From NCBI RefSeq assembly GCF_029784155.1, contig NC_073692.1:240517756-240581755 (forward strand): a stretch of DNA of 64,000 nucleotides, written 5' to 3'. Made by a program: the position numbers and the translations under genes. How positions within the stretch are numbered: position 1 is the stretch's first letter; each line of letters starts with the position of its first letter. The notes under the pieces are model-generated. The model saw nothing but the letters and a program-made list of their open reading frames with translations. It did not search any database and was not told the DNA's origin. Positions 12,805 through 23,751 of the stretch are shown in pieces. This stretch comes from Uranotaenia lowii (Eukaryota > Arthropoda > Insecta > Diptera > Culicidae).

Positions 12805-15604
12805 CTACCCAAGTAACAATTTTAGCTTTATTATGGTCAGCAAAATGTCGTTTGGACCATAGCATTAATCTTCATAAAAAGCTAAAGTACATTCTATAAC
12901 ATCACCTGGACTCTAATAAAGCCAAAATTAGGCTATTTGGCCCTATCCTAGGAACGTCATCATGACCAATCATTGTTAGTCATCAATATTGGTCACCAAA
13001 GCTTTTAAAAAGCTATTATAAAACATGTTAGAAATTTTTGTTTTTTTCGGTTCTGTCAGTTCTCGGAGTTTTTTTTTTGTTTTTTCCAGCAACCGTAATG
13101 GTTGATGAATGATGATTGCATTATTCAGATATGAATCTGGTAAAATTAATAGCTAAAAAACCAATGTTTTACCCATATAATGAGCGTCTTTTCTACTGCC
13201 AGTCAAGATTTTAGGTAAAATGTATATGAAATAGTATCTTAAAATAAATGCGCCTCGTCAAATCTGATGGTCTGAAAAAATATTTTCCAATGCTGGCATT
13301 GTGAATCCATCAACATGGCGTCATTTTGTACCCTTCGATTTTGCAACCAACATGGCGTGAGTCAATTCATAGTTTTATTATGGTTTAATGATGACCCCAA
13401 AAAAAGCTACGATTTGACGTTTCTCTCGCAAGCAAACCAATTACACGCTAAGGTTGAGTTCCTCATTTCTGAGTTGATAATCATTAGTACAGTAAATGAG
13501 GACAGACTTTTTGAATGAAAAGGGATTGGTTTTCAATGACCCGTGGAATAAATCATGAGTTGAAGTCAAATTTCGTTGTCTGACGCCATCTTGAAATCCA
13601 AGATTTAAAAAGACTTTAAAATGGTGTAAATGACTTGAAATCGCATGAAACCCCAACAAAATGGGTATCGGGTGAAAGTGCTAAACGAGTAGAAGTCGAA
13701 TTTCGCTATCCGACGCCATCTTGAAATCCAAGATGGCGGCATCCGCTCAACTTTTAATGCTTAATGCTGACAAAAAGTCGCATTAAACCACCACTAAACG
13801 AGTATTGAATGAAAAGGCTAAGCTAGAAGATGTCGATTTTTTTCTTTCCGACGCCATCTTGGAATCCAAGATGGCAGCTTCCACTGAATTTAAAATGCTG
13901 TTAATCAAAGAAAATCGCTTGAACACAACTTTTTTTCACGTAATACTACATTAAAACTACTATTTTAAAACAATTTAGATCATTTTAAATCACTTTTAAT
14001 ATTTTTTCATTATGTTTCTAATGCATTTAGAACTTTTCTTGTTTTGTTTATAGTTTTTGATTTTTTTTGCCATTTATGCAATTCTTTTATTCCTATCATG
14101 CTATTATGTCTTAATTTTATTGGTCTTATTCTAGCGAAAACTATAAGGTTATGTTGTTTCTGTTAACCGTCTAATTTTGGCACATGTGCCAAATTCGATG
14201 TTTCCAATATCGAATGTTGCCAAAAACGAACGGGGTCTGTATTGTGGTAGTTTTTGTGGGATTTTCAGTCACTTACAGATTTTTAGAGAAACGCGAAAAG
14301 AGATATTTGACTTCTATCATTTAGCCTTAGCACCCAATACAATATATTTGGGAGTTTCATGCTATTTTCATTCATTTACAGTATTTTTAAGTTCAGCTGA
14401 AGCCACCATCCTGGATTTCAAGATTGCGTCAGAATGCAAAAATAAACTTTTTATAGCTTATCCCAATTGACAAATATCCATATTTTGGAGGTTTCATGCG
14501 ATATTCAATGATTTAGAGCATTTTTTAAGTTTATAGAAAGCTGCCATTTTATGTTCGTCAAGTTATGTCGTAAGACGGAATACTATGTAAATAAAAAAAT
14601 AAAAAAAAATAAGAAAGCTGCCATCTTGGATTTCAAGATGGCGTAAGATAGCAATATTCGACTTTTACTCGTAAACCCCTTCACCCACTACCAATTTGGG
14701 TTTCATGTCATTTTAAGTCATTCACTACATTTTAAAGTTTAGCGGAAGCCGCCATCTTGGATTTCAAGATGGCGTAAGATAGCGTAATTTAACTTCTACC
14801 GGTTGATTTCTTTTAACTTATACCCCTATAATATAGGTTTTATGCGATTTTCAGTCGTTTACAGTATTTTTAAGTTGAGTGGTAGCCGCCATCTTGGATT
14901 TAAGATGGCGACGGGCAACGAAATTTGACTTCTTATCGTTTATTACTTTCACCTTATAACCATATTGTGAAGGTTTCACGATATTTTCAGTAATTTTCAG
15001 CTTTGAAAATAAAAGAGGAAGCCGCCATCTTGAATTAATGATGGCGTCAAGCTTTTTTTTCCCACTATTTGGGCCCTTTCACTCAATACTCATATTGTAA
15101 AGATATTCATACCACTTTCGGTGATTTCAAGTTTTCAAAGATGTATTTTTTTAATTTAAACTCAAAACCAACACGCATAACTTACCAAAAATGTGTAAAA
15201 ATGGGAGTTCCAATTCAAATATGTGCTATCTAATCTGAGCGTGTCCTGTTTTGACATTTTGATCGAGAACTGTCACTAAGTTTTATGGCGGTTTAATAAT
15301 CAGGCACTGAGTGCTGTTATAGAACATGCAAAAGAAAGCTTGGAGCAAACTTCTAAGTTTGTGTTTTATTATAGTTTTAAAAAAGCATTCATAACTCTTT
15401 CAAAATAACTAAAACAGTATGTTTAATAAAAGTTTTATTAGCGTTTTCAAAACCATCTGTAAACATATGGTCGAAAAAAAAATATAAGCATTCTGCATGA
15501 CCATAATAAAACCGTCATAAAACGAGCTGCACAAAAAAATGCCATAATTAAACCATAATAAAACTTCCTAATGCTAGTTGGCATAATCTGTGTTACTTGG
15601 GTAG
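12805..15604. mobile_element. Large fold-back element with CTACCCAAGTAACA ends
   Basis: A 14-bp perfect terminal inverted repeat, CTACCCAAGTAACA, lies at 12805-12818 and (inverted) at 15591-15604. If the TA inside it is the target duplication, the true ends are CCCAAGTAACA. The left half and right half are inverted copies: TTGGATTTCAAGATGGCG-type units point one way at 13580-13880 and the opposite way at 14400-15050. There is no transposase frame, so it is non-autonomous. Family knowledge: TA-flanked, CCCAAGTAAC-ended repeats are common in mosquito genomes, but I cannot assign a superfamily from sequence alone. Confidence 0.75.
13584..15045. repeat. Palindrome-bearing ~135-bp minisatellite in both arms
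   Basis: A hairpin motif of the form GCCATCTTGGATTTCAAGATG plus GC (9-bp stem, 5-nt loop) or its diverged form occurs at about 13584, 13714, 13853, 14405, 14620, 14751, 14888 and 15024. Spacings are 130-139 bp inside each arm. In the left arm the loop reads AAATC, in the right arm GATTT, so the array flips direction between 13880 and 14400. Confidence 0.85.
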
Positions 15605-17760
15605 AGCGTTAAACTTGCTTCTACCATTCTTTTCCTAAAGCAGCGAAAGGCAACAGCTTTAGGCGAAAAACTCTGCTGTTCTTATTTTCTCAAATTGTCT
15701 TCCGTTGTCCGTTATCCGTCATACATCCCTGGAGAAGGTCAAAAGGAGCCTCGAAACACACACACACATACATAGCAAAAACATAATTTCCTCGGGCTTT
15801 CGTCATCCCAAGGTCGGCCGTATCGACGGACCAACAAGTGTCCCGAGCAGCTTCGGTTTCGTTGTAGATTTTTCACCCAAGAAGCACACCCTTGGGGCCA
15901 ACTTTCGGGGCCAACAACAGTCTGCGCCTCGCCGGGGAGAAAGCAATATGAAGAAGTCATCATAAAATAAATCACGGCACACGCCACCAACAGCCGGAAG
16001 TTTGATTTATGCTGCTTCGCTTTAATGCTGCCCGGCTGACGGGGTTTTTTCGGGGATAGTTAGTCCTTGTTGCCTTCCACGAGTCCTTAAATTTTCCACC
16101 GAAGAAGTATACTAAATCCTTTCTCCAGAAAGAATATTGTAGAAAATAAAGCTGGGATGATTTGTTTCCAATTTCTTTGTTACTCAGAAGAATGATTTTT
16201 TTTTTAATTTGCTGCTAATTTATTCCAGTGAATGCAACAAATTGATTGGAACGATAACCGGAAGTGTTTTCAACAATTTGTAAGGTGATGCCAACAGCTT
16301 TCAAAATCTGGCCTCGAAAAGGTTTCTATCGGAAGATATCGAAGATAAAAATTTTTCAAGTTTCATGATTAGATAAATCAAATAAATTTGTTTTTTTTTT
16401 GAATGTCAAACCAATAATGGATTGTAAATTTGTCTAAAGTAGGGGTGAGCAACTCTTTTCCAACATTTTTTAAACATTAAAACATTTGGGGCTTGGAGTT
16501 CCTCTTTGTTAATTTCATTTTTTAGACTGAAAGAAGTGAAAATTATATTTGACTACTCTTTTCGAACAAGAAAACGTTTTTCTCTGTTACGTAACGATTG
16601 CAAATGAAAATAAATCCAAATTTATAGTGATCCTGTATGATCGTTTTCGAGAGCTGCTTTTTTTGGACATACGAAATTCATTCCGTCCGCCAAAAGCCTT
16701 GCAGCAGGTAATTCAATTTATACTGGGTATAACAATAGTAGGAAGGTACCCTCACGCAATATGCAAACACTCCAGTTAAGTAAACGACCCGGCCAATGAG
16801 GATAAAAATTAACATTTAATATGGCCACTTTGGATTTCGGCAGCGGAAAAACACCCGATCCGGCCACAGTCCGAGTCAGAGTCAGTCTGTTAGTGGGCGT
16901 CCGTCGTGGGTGAGTTTGGCCCGCGTTCATCCTGACGTTTTCCGAGCGATAATTTGACCCATTCATTATTACACATGAGTGCGAGGTGAGTAAGAGTGAG
17001 ACGGGGAAACCATGAAACAGCACAGTGAAGGTGGCGTAACAAGCAATTTCACCAACCCGGCAGTGGTCGAATAAGCAGTGGTTTGAGGAAAACACCAAGA
17101 GAGTGAAAGGCGAGAAAAAAAACCACCCCAACTACCCTGCGGGAAACCTCATGAATCCGGATTATCTCACAGACTGACCAGGTCACACCGGTCGGTTTTT
17201 GGGTCGGTTGGTTGGAATATTTGCATCCCGGGCACTGGACCCAGCATATGTCTATATGATGACGCGTACGGTTCTGATATTTAATCGGGTGTCAATGAGA
17301 ACAATTCTCCGGATCCGGTCTGATAGGAAAACCCATCAGGAGTGACCAGACCCCGTGGTGTTGCTCGAAAGTACCAACGCTTTTGCGCAACCTATAATGA
17401 CAACGACGACTTTCATGGCGTAATGACGGTAACGTGCCAGTCAAAGTCCGCTGATGGCCCCTGGCCGTTGTCACGAAAGGATTGGCGATGTTTGCAATTT
17501 AAATGGGAAATCTTTTTTCGAGGAAATGAACTTGTACCCGGAATGTATGGCCAACGGAGCTTTGGCAATTGATGATAGTTTTCTCGTTAGTGGATGCAGT
17601 CATTCCATCTTTTATGCAACAAACTAGTCTAATGTGGAATGAGGGTTTTTGGGACCATTTTAGAGCACTTAGAATCAATAACACCTGCTTTCTATGTTAC
17701 TTGTAGACAGCTACGTTGATTCTTCAATGTATAGAGCCCCCTCTGACGTTTCGTCGGAGC
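15605..17760. other. Low-repeat, higher-GC island, no gene assigned
   Basis: Two patches, 15640-16080 and 16700-17580, are richer in GC and free of recognisable transposon sequence. Overlapping open frames occur on both strands (for example 16718-17131 minus), but their proteins show no known domain and are compositionally odd. Best explained as single-copy intron or intergenic DNA, possibly with regulatory sequence. Confidence 0.5.
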
Positions 17761-17788
17761 ACAGAAATAAAAAAAAATAAAATAAAAT

Positions 17789-18358
17789 AACAAAAATGAC
17801 AAAAATGACAAAAATGACAAAAATGACGAAAATGACGAAAATGACAAAAATGACAAAAATGACAAAAATGACAAAAATGACAAAAATGACAAAAATGACA
17901 AAAATGACAAAAATGACAAAAATGACAAAAATGACAAAAATGACAAAAATGACAAAAATGACAAAAATGACAAAAATGACAAAAATGACAAAAATGACAA
18001 AAATGACAAAAATGACAAAAATGACAAAAATGACAAAAATGACAAAAATGACAAAAATGACAAAAATGACAAAAATGACAAAAATGACAAAAATGACAAA
18101 AATGACAAAAATGACAAAAATGACAAAAATGACAAAAATGACAAAAATGACAAAAATGACAAAAATGACAAAAATGACAAAAATGACAAAAATGACAAAA
18201 ATGACAAAAATGAAAAAAAATGACAAAAATGACAAAAATGACAAAAATGATAAAAATGACAAAAATGATAAAAATGACAAAAAAGACAAAAATGACAAAA
18301 ATGAAAAAAATTACAAAAATGATAAAAATGACAAAAATGATCAAAATGACAAAAACGA
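17789..18358. repeat. 9-bp satellite array, ATGACAAAA unit (third block)
   Basis: About 60 units in the same orientation as the first two blocks. Two GACGAAAAT variants lie near 17827. The right 150 bp are heavily mutated (GATAAAAAT, GAAAAAAAT, AAAGACAAAA), just before the mariner element begins at 18373. Confidence 0.96.
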
Positions 18359-18372
18359 ACAATATGATCATA

Positions 18373-19628
18373 GAGGGTGATACGGTCAAAATATGGTCAA
18401 TATCAACTTGACGTACTCCTTTCAATTTAGAAATTAAAAAACCTGAACATCCCTCATTTCGAAGGTGTGTGTATGTAGAATGTTGTTCCTATTTTGATTT
18501 TGGAATTCACTCTTCAGTTGTCAAAATGCCGTCCAAAATCCGAGCTACTCGCACGCAAAGCTGGCAAAATCGCTAAAAGTTGCCAAATCAACCGTTACAT
18601 ATGTAAATAAAGTGTTTGGGGAACGTTTGTCGACAGCCAGGAAGTCTGGATCGGGGGGAAATCGAAAAAAGGAAGCCACTGAGACGACAAAGAGAGCTGC
18701 TGGTAGTTTCAAGTGAAACCCTAACCTCTCTCTCCGAGATGCCGCAAATAAGCTGGGTGTATCGTCTACAACCGTTCATTGAGCCAAAAAACGAGCCGGA
18801 TTATTCACTTACAAGAAGAGTGACTCCAAATCGCGATGATAAACAAAATACGACGGCCAAAGCGCGATCCCGGAGGCTGTACACGACGATGCTGACGAAG
18901 TTTGACTGCGTGGTAATGGACGACGAAACCTACGTCAAAGCCGACTACAAACAGCTTCCGGGACAGCAGTTTTATACGGCAAAAGGAAAGGGAAAGGTAG
19001 CAGATATTTTCAAGCACATGAAACTGTCAAAGTTCGCGAAGAAATATCTGGTTTGGCAAGCCATCTGTACCTGTGGCTTGAAAAGCAGCATTTTCATAGC
19101 TTCCGGGACTGTCAACCAAGAAATTTACGTGAAAGAGTGTTTGAATAAACGTCTGCTGCCTTTCCTGAAAAAACACGGTTGTTCCGTACTGTTTTGGCCG
19201 GATTTGGCATCTCGCCATTACGGTAAAAAGGCCATGGAGTGGTACGCCGCCAACAACGTGCTGGTGGTTCCCAAGGACAAGAACCCTCCCAACACGTCAG
19301 AGCTCCACCCAATTCAGAAATACTGGGCTATTATCAAGCGGAACCTAAAGAAGACCAAAAAACTGCTAAGGACGAGCAGCAGTTTAAGGCAAACTGGCTT
19401 TCTGCGGCGAAGAAAGTGGACAAGGTGGCTGTACAGAATCTGTTGGCAAGGGTTAAGCGTAAGGCCCGGCAATTCGGATTTGGAAAAGCGGAAGCAAACT
19501 TAATGTTTTTCCTGAATTATACAATAGTAATTAAACTTGAAAAAGAAATTTAATTTGATTTTTTAAATAAACGATATCACCGATTTACACGCGTTTTCCT
19601 TTGACCGAATTTTGACCGTATCACGCTT
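18373..19628 (+). mobile_element. Defective DD37E-type mariner element
   Basis: Ends GTGATACGGTCAAAAT (left, 18377 on) and, inverted, GTGATACGGTCAAAAT (right, ending near 19624) form terminal inverted repeats of about 20 bp with a few mismatches at the outermost bases. TA lies on both sides (18371-18372 and 19629-19630). The length is about 1.26 kb, normal for the family. It sits at the decayed edge of a 9-bp satellite, with decayed satellite-like DNA on its other side. Confidence 0.88.
18526..19553 (+). pseudogene. Broken Tc1/mariner DD37E-type transposase
   Basis: The likely original start is the ATG at 18526 (MPSK...). The helix-turn-helix half lies in one frame (motifs LKVAKSTVTYVNKVF, then LSLRDAANKLGVSSTTVH) and is cut by several stop codons. 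Near 18840 the homology moves to a second frame that carries the catalytic core: MDDETYVKADY, VLFWPDLASRHYG, LHPIQKYWAI. Around 19360 it shifts again to finish as FKANWLSAAKKVDKVAVQNLL and a stop at 19551-19553. The position corresponding to the last catalytic residue, E in IEKYW of the intact copy at 33719, is Q here, with 37 residues between it and the second D. The gene cannot make an active enzyme: it has frameshifts, stops and a lost acidic residue. Known of the family: the three acidic residues hold the metal ions for cut-and-paste transposition. Confidence 0.9.
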
Positions 19629-19630
19629 TA

Positions 19631-20300
19631 GTCGTCGTCACATGAACAAATGACAATAACGACTTTATTCACTTTTGTCATTTCAGACAATTACAATAAT
19701 AATGAAAAAGTTAACGATTGTCAATATATCAATTGAATTAATTTTGTCAGTTTTATCAAATTTGTTAGCTTTGTTAATTTTGTTGGTTTTGTCAAATTAG
19801 TTAATTCTATCAATGTGGATTATTTTTTTCTCTTTTGTCATTTTTTTTTCAAATTTTGTCAATTTGGTAAATTGAAACTTTTTTTTGATTTTTGTCAATT
19901 TTGTCTTTTTTCATTCTTGTCAATTTCGTCAGATTTTAAATTTTGGTCAATTCTGCCAATGTCGACTTTTTGTCGATTTCTTTAGCTTTGTCATGAATTT
20001 CAATTTTGACAATTTTGTCAATTTTATTATTTATATATTTATTTTGAAATTGTTTATCTTATTTGTCAATTTTGTAAATTTTCCGACTTTCTGTCATTTT
20101 CGTTTATTTTGTCAATTTTTGTCATCTTTTTAAGTTCTTTTCTTTTTCTGTTGTTGTATTACCATCCTTTTTTAAATTGTTTTCTTAATTTTTTATTTTT
20201 AGTTACCATATGCTGTAATTTATGGTTGACAAAATTTTTTCAACACATATCTGAGCTTTTTTTTAAACCTTGCGAAATTCGGGCATTGAGTTTCAAAATC
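19631..20300. repeat. Decayed 9-bp satellite, opposite strand orientation
   Basis: Dozens of TTTTGTCAATTTTG-like fragments in a T-rich background read as the inverted complement of TTGACAAAA. The repeat is too mutated to keep a strict register. It follows immediately after the dead mariner. Confidence 0.7.
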
Positions 20301-20309
20301 TTTGACCAC

Positions 20310-20665
20310 TAATCCAGGCGAAATTGGGTAAAATCCAGGAATGACTCAACAAAAATTTAAGAAGCGTTGTTTAAAAAATATTTTTCAGAAAATTTTTTCA
20401 GCAGATTTCAAACCGTGTATTAGGCGTTCCGAAAACCTTTCATAAATATTTTTATAAAACTTGCTCAAAAAAATTCATTTTGGAAGGATAATTAAGAAAA
20501 AGATTTCAACTCAATTTGTTTTTCATTTATTGGATTTGGCAAATAAAGTGAATAAATCCGGGCAAAATCCGGACTTATTCCGATGAAATCCGGCCAACAG
20601 GGCTGGAATGGGCTTTTCCGAAATTAAGTTTAAAAAATCCGGGCAGTTTGGCAACCTTGCTTCAA
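20310..20665. repeat. CCGG-rich dispersed repeat, copy 1
   Basis: Contains ATCCGGGCAAAATCCGGACT, GAAATCCGGCCAACAGGGCT and ends in TCCGGGCAGTTTGGCAACCT. It is one of about ten diverged copies in the window. No terminal repeats or coding sequence were recognised. Confidence 0.65.
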
Positions 20666-21132
20666 AAAAGTGTAGGGCTAAGTGGGGTTATTTTGAACAA
20701 GGAGTTATCCCGAACAAACGCCGTAAGTGCCTTCAGTAGACCGCTGCTAAAAATGACTTTTTGCTCCCAAATGTTTTTTCAATGCTTTTTGGGTCACCAA
20801 GCATCAGTGTAAAATTTGAGATGATTTGGTTGATTCCTGAGTTAGCGCAATGCGTTTCAATTTTGTATGAAAATTTGTTTGGAAGAAGAAATTTTTGCAC
20901 ATTAAATCATCCAGAAAATTCAAATAAGCTTGAAATGAAATCGGTCCTTAATTTTTGGTATTGATTTTTTTCATTTTTTGCATACATGACAAGCAGCTAA
21001 GAATTTCATAAAAAAAAAGTTATAACCATTTCAAAATAAAAACTCGGAATACATTGAAAAGTATTCAAAAATGGCAGACTTTACTTGCTAGAGCTGTTAA
21101 TAATTGCATGAAATGTTTTTGCAAAGGCTTTA

Positions 21133-22522
21133 TCTATAAATAAAAAGCAATTTCTGTGGGTTTGTTTGTTTGTTTGTTTGTTTGTCCTCTATAGACTCAG
21201 CCGCTTTAAGAGCTAGAGAGCTGAATTAGGACCAGGAATGATGAAAAATGTTTTCAGATTATCGGATGTCCCCTTCTGAAAGGGGTCGTCCATACAAGAC
21301 AAATATTTTTTTTTTTTTGTTTCGATTATAGTCGTTTTACCATCTTTATGGCATTCGCGACTTTATCAACGATGCAGTTGGCGGATCGTTATTGAAAAAC
21401 TCATCCGGTACAACTGTGTTCGATGTTTACTCTTGGGCTCGAACTCGCGGACATCGGCTCAGGAGACAACAGACTTGCCAACTGAGCTATATCACAAGCC
21501 CACAAGACAAATATTGTTTCCGCGATATTGACGTTATTTTTCGTCGGATTGTGATGAAAATTTGCACGTGGGGGTTTTGAGAGATTGGCAATTGATTCCA
21601 GGAATTGCATTTTGGGTCAGGAGTCGGCAAAAGGGGTCGTCCATATGAACTTTTCGCTATTTTTGCGAAATTGACTTATTATACATCGGATTCAGATAAA
21701 AATAGGTCAACGAGAGTTTTGAACGACGTGCAATCGATTTGGTATCAAATTCAATAATGTAAAAGACCATCAAAAGGGGTCGTCCATATTAACTTTTTAA
21801 TATTTTTGTGATATTGACGTTATTATACATCTGATTGAGAATAAAATTTGCGCTAGGATATTTTTAGGGACGGGCAATCGATTGTCGGTATTAAATTTTG
21901 TGTAAGGGGCCAACAAAAGGGGTCGTCCATATTAACTGTTTACATTTTTGCTGTATTGAAACAGGAACCAGTCAGGAACCATCTGACGGACAGAGAAAAT
22001 TAGATAATCGGATATCACGGACTACTTAGATTGTAACACATTTGAGCGAAATGCGCGGACAAATTTCCTTTAAAAAGAACAGCGCTCGTGCGGAAAGGTC
22101 ATTTTTATTTCGGATTTTATAGTGTGAACATCAACAGCCTAGAGAAGACGGTAAATACTGACGATGGAATATCCTGGATTTACGACAGGGGGTTGGAACG
22201 GTCAATTGATTTCTGATTTCAATATTTGAATCAAACGACAAAAAGGGGGTCTTCCGTATTAACTGATAAATTTGTTTTCGAATATTTTTGTATCGCATCG
22301 AGACGAAAATTCAAATACGGGGTTTTTTTTGGCAATTGGTTCCTGATTTCAAATTTATTAGCATACGACAGAAAAAGTGATCGTATGCAACATTTTTGTA
22401 ATTATTGCCTAACAATGCATTCGGAAATGCATCTGAAAATGCATGGCAATTGACATTCATTCAAACTGTTCATGACATATTCTAAAATAAATGCGAAACG
22501 GAGTTCGCATGGGATCAGCTAG
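21133..22522 (+). mobile_element. Non-autonomous Helitron, copy B
   Basis: Starts TCTATAAATAAAAAGC and ends GGGATCAGCTAG, inserted between A (21132) and T (22523). The 3' hairpin ATGCGAA...TTCGCAT (7-bp stem) lies about ten bases before CTAG. The first 160 bp match the 5' end of copy A (TTTG tract, CTCTATAGACTCAGCC, GACCAGGAATGATGAAAAAT). The interior holds about 141-bp tandem units marked by AAAGGGGTCGTCCATA at about 21278, 21633, 21774 and 21915. No Rep/helicase gene. Confidence 0.82.
21308..21501 (-). mobile_element. tRNA-derived SINE, copy 1, with perfect target duplications
   Basis: On the minus strand the element opens GGGCTTGTGATATAGCTCAG, with a pol III A box (TAGCTCAGTTGGCAAG) and B box (GAGTTCGAGCCC) at tRNA spacing. 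It continues through an unrelated body (GCCATAAAGATGGTAAAACG) into a poly-A tail (poly-T at 21308-21318). ACAAGACAAATATT is duplicated exactly at 21294-21307 and 21502-21515. Known of such SINEs: they move using LINE machinery. Likely a mosquito Feilai-type SINE, but the name is not certain. Confidence 0.93.
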
Positions 22523-23751
22523 TAAATCAATAAATTCTCTGGCAATGCATAACAGTTTTTAGAATTTTTTATTTTCATCCTACTGTTACACAGCTTTCAA
22601 ACAAGCAGTCAAAAACGATATAATTAAATAAATGAAATTTGAAAACAAATATTTTACATAACATTGGTTATATTTTCTGGGGTACTAATTAGGTTGGTGC
22701 TTTGTTGACATGAAATGTATTGCAAGAATCAAGGAACAAGTTTCATCCAAAATTATATTTTTTGGAACTTTCAGAACATCTCTGGCGATTTTCGAATGAA
22801 AAATTTTGTTTTCCCATACAAATTTCCATACAAAATTAAAACTCGTTGCGCTAATTCAGGACTGGGTGGAGCGGTCTAGCCTTCAGGGTCATAGTAGGGT
22901 CTCAAAACTGATCAAATGTGATAGTATGTCATTCCATCGATAAGTTACAGTAATAATTTGCAAACCGAACTATTTAAATTGTGTAGTGACAGTTATTAAC
23001 AAAATTCATGTCTCTGAGAAACGAAAATCGTTTTGAGACGTGTCTTATCAATTGAATCCCTCGTCAATGTAAATGGAGATAAAATGTTGTTTTTAAAAGT
23101 TTTAAGTTTAGTTATTGATGCTTGATGTGGTGTGGTAAGATTTTTTGTTGAAAAAAAATTTCCACCCACGCACATAGAAGTGTTAATATTTACCCCATAT
23201 TTTTCAAGATACGGGGTAATTATGAACACGTTTTTTTCTGAGCATTGGTTGATGATTAAAATTCACTTTTTACCGTCAAAATCACGATAACCATATGAAT
23301 CTTGAAAATAAGCCTAAAACATTAATTTATAAGTTTTTAGAATTGTGGATCTGCGATAATATGAAAAGATGCCTCCCACTTATGTAAAACTGAAAATAGC
23401 TAACTTTTCAACAGCACATTTTAAAAATCAGCAAATTTCACTACAATGCACTGTTTAGAGGTGATTTCAATCTAGGAATATAGCCAATATAAAATGTCAT
23501 AACGTAACAAAAATCGTAACAGTGTTCATAATTCTCCCTTAGACAAGGGGGTAATTATGAACAAAAGGGGTAATTATGAACAAACGTTTTACGCCCACAA
23601 GCTGCAACCTAAAAATTTGAAAAAAAAAATCCTAAAGTGGAGAAGGGAACCACTCATTCATTTTTCGTTACTTTCCAGAAATTTAACATTCAAGAGACTT
23701 GTTTGAGCTTATAGTATAAAAAACTGAGTAATTACCCCACCTAGCCCTACA

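Larger units (their letters stand above)
20671..23751. mobile_element. Long-inverted-repeat element interrupted by a Helitron
   Basis: The left end TGTAGGGCTAAGTGGGGTTA at 20671 and the right end (minus strand) TGTAGGGCTAGGTGGGGTAA at 23751 match with two mismatches. Inner sequence is also inverted: CCTGAGTTAGCGCAATG at about 20838 pairs with CCTGAATTAGCGCAACG (minus strand) near 22860, each followed by a TTTTGTATG stretch. Without the Helitron at 21133-22522 the element is about 1.7 kb. The right arm contains GGGGTAATTATGAACA repeated near 23216, 23549 and 23566. No transposase; no clear target duplication. Confidence 0.65.

Noticed and set aside
13584..15045. CRISPR-like array (regularly spaced palindromic repeats)
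   Set aside because: Spacing is about 135 bp with similar, not unique, spacers, the array inverts in the middle and lies within a transposon in eukaryotic DNA.
16718..17131. 137-codon minus-strand open frame as a gene
   Set aside because: Lies in a GC-richer island where long chance frames occur on both strands; no domain or signal recognised.
21433..21501. A functional tRNA gene (A and B boxes present)
   Set aside because: The tRNA-like part is the head of a SINE with a poly-A tail and target duplications; a second copy is at 53025-53216. The cloverleaf arms are not intact.
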